16,303 nt of DNA from Gammaproteobacteria bacterium. GTDB taxonomy: Bacteria; Pseudomonadota; Gammaproteobacteria; Arenicellales; Poriferihabitantaceae. The notes under the pieces were generated by a model, which had not been told where the DNA came from, searched no databases, and was given only the letters and a program-made list of their open reading frames with translations. The stretch is taken from positions 1-16,303 of the forward strand of contig VXPI01000057.1 in assembly GCA_009839585.1 (NCBI GenBank), read 5' to 3'. The position numbers and the translations under genes are program-made. Below are positions 15,208 to 16,303 of this stretch, piece by piece (within the stretch, counting starts at the first letter, position 1; each line of letters starts with the position of its first letter).

Positions 15208-15350
15208 GGCAATCTCTCTTGTAACGGTAAATTTGAAAACTCTAATCTATTACTTATGCGACTTTATTTCATGGATTCAAGAGCACCAAGGCCAAATGGC
15301 TATTACAATTGCATGGGAATCGGTCTGTTGGGCACGGTGTTCTTTTTTGT

Positions 15351-15394
15351 GTTGTCAAATACAGACTGAATCAGGCTTGTAAACTATTGACAAC
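15351..15394. promoter_or_regulatory. Inverted repeat upstream of the mttB-like gene
   Basis: GTTGTCAA (15351-15358) and TTGACAAC (15387-15394) are exact reverse complements 28 bases apart, centred about 53 bases before the mttB-like start. The spacing would place the two half-sites about 3.4 helical turns apart centre to centre, so this could be an operator or chance. No convincing -35/-10 pair was identified for the gene. Confidence 0.35.
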
Positions 15395-15425
15395 CAACCC
15401 AACTACCTGCAACCCGATACAAACC

Positions 15426-16303
15426 ATGCCCAATACTTCTCCACAACTCCGTTCCCGGGCCGGCGGTCGATCAGCACGTCGCACCATCCGCTCCCGGATG
15501 AATTTCGACATGTTGCCCGGACTTGCGAACACCCTGCCTCGTTGTGAAATTATGGATGGCTCACAAGTTGAGCAGATTGATAACGCATCAATGGATATTC
15601 TGGAAAATATCGGGGTGATTTTCCGGGACCCGGTCGCCCTGCAGGACTGGAAACGGGTTGGCGCAAAAATACGTGACAATCGGGTCTACCTCGACCGGGG
15701 CCTGGTCCGGGAATTGATCACGACCATTCCTGAACAATTCACGTACCATGCCCGTAATCCGGCCAACAATGTGAAACTCGGAGGTACAAACACCATGTTC
15801 GTACCGATGGCCGGAGCGCCGTATTTACGGGATCTGGATGATGTTCGACGCAACCCCGGGATTGCCGATCTCAACATGTTTCATAAGCTGTCGCATATGC
15901 TGCCGGCCCTTCACTCCACGAGCCATCATATTGTAGAGCCCTGCGATCTTCCGGTCTCGCATCGGCACCTACACATCACCTATTCCTCCATGAAGCATTC
16001 CGACAAGACGTTCATGGGCATGAGCACCTCACCCAGAAATGCCGAAGACGTGGTCGAGATGTGCGCAATCCTGTTTGGGGATGACTACATTGATACGCAT
16101 CCGGTCACCACCGGAAACTGCAATGGCAATTCTCCGTTGGTGTGGGACGAGGTCATGCTGGGAGCAATGCGTGCGTTTTGCAGGCGCAACCAGCCCGTAC
16201 TCTGTTCACCGTTTGTACTCGGTGGCGCCAATACGCCGGCTTCGGTTACAGCCTCGGTCGCACAGTTGAATGCCGAGGCACTCTCCGCCCTTGCCTACAC
16301 ACA
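15426..16303 (+). CDS. MttB-family trimethylamine/glycine betaine methyltransferase homologue, 3' end cut by the window edge
   Basis: This is the first 292 codons of a COG5598-type corrinoid methyltransferase. The family normally moves a methyl group from trimethylamine or a quaternary amine to a corrinoid protein. Visible features are the basic N-terminus (RAGGRSARR), the helical segment IDNASMDILENIGVIFRDP, and barrel segments such as MFVPMAGAPYLRD, FMGMSTSPRNAEDV, TTGNCNGNSPLVWDEV and PFVLGGANTPAS. Archaeal MttB carries pyrrolysine roughly 40 residues beyond this edge. No in-frame stop occurs up to the edge, but whether the position is Pyl (UAG) cannot be seen. In aerobic bacteria most members lack it. 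ATG at 15426 is chosen from the conserved N-terminus. The FAD/GcvT oxidoreductase far to the left belongs to a related pathway theme. Confidence 0.85.
   Translation, partial: MPNTSPQLRSRAGGRSARRTIRSRMNFDMLPGLANTLPRCEIMDGSQVEQIDNASMDILENIGVIFRDPVALQDWKRVGAKIRDNRVYLDRGLVRELITTIPEQFTYHARNPANNVKLGGTNTMFVPMAGAPYLRDLDDVRRNPGIADLNMFHKLSHMLPALHSTSHHIVEPCDLPVSHRHLHITYSSMKHSDKTFMGMSTSPRNAEDVVEMCAILFGDDYIDTHPVTTGNCNGNSPLVWDEVMLGAMRAFCRRNQPVLCSPFVLGGANTPASVTASVAQLNAEALSALAYT

Noticed and set aside
15208..15300. Fur-regulated promoter for bfr
   Set aside because: Only weak -35/-10 candidates and no Fur-box match could be found by eye.
15426..16303. Pyrrolysine-containing MttB
   Set aside because: The diagnostic position lies beyond the window edge, so it can be neither supported nor excluded.

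Overview
The window looks like chromosomal DNA of a Gammaproteobacterium, probably free-living or marine and aerobic. The bacterioferritin (Bfr), bacterioferritin-associated ferredoxin (Bfd) and Fur proteins are close in sequence and length to the E. coli/Pseudomonas types. The flanking genes (a dimethylglycine/sarcosine dehydrogenase-like flavoprotein and an MttB-family methyltransferase) are typical of bacteria that degrade methylated amines. Taxonomy below class level cannot be read from the sequence alone. No rRNA, tRNA, insertion sequence or CRISPR array was recognised.

Layout. 1-1031 (+): the 3' part of an AAA-type ATPase gene cut by the window edge. 1365-3929 (+): an 854-residue FAD oxidoreductase with a C-terminal GcvT-like folate domain. 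4007-11294 (-): an iron-uptake cluster, in transcription order a secreted DUF4856 protein, a membrane di-iron hydroxylase of the sterol desaturase family, the ferric-iron binding protein FbpA, a toxin-antitoxin pair (frameshifted PIN toxin plus ribbon-helix-helix antitoxin), the fused permease FbpB and the ATPase FbpC. 11295-11441: a divergent promoter region with two Fur-box-like elements. 11442-12689 (+): a cysteine-rich, coiled-coil DUF2325 protein. 12794-13506 (-): a bfd-fur operon whose promoter spacer holds a Fur box. 13612-14113 (+): a decayed higBA toxin-antitoxin module. 14237-14410 (+): a 57-residue hypothetical protein. 14725-15207 (-): bacterioferritin with a hairpin after its stop. 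15426 to the right edge (+): the 5' part of an mttB-like methyltransferase gene.

How the genes fit together. Most of the window is an iron-homeostasis island covering uptake (FbpABC), storage (Bfr), release from storage (Bfd) and control (Fur). Candidate Fur sites sit on the two promoters where they would be expected. The less understood part is the head of the uptake operon. A DUF4856 lipoprotein-like or secreted protein and a histidine-box membrane hydroxylase precede FbpA with tight spacing (a 24-base gap, then a 20-base overlap), and a DUF2325 protein is divergently transcribed from the same Fur-box region. This suggests a Fur-controlled iron-acquisition system with uncharacterised components. 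The island lies between two genes of methylated-amine/one-carbon metabolism.
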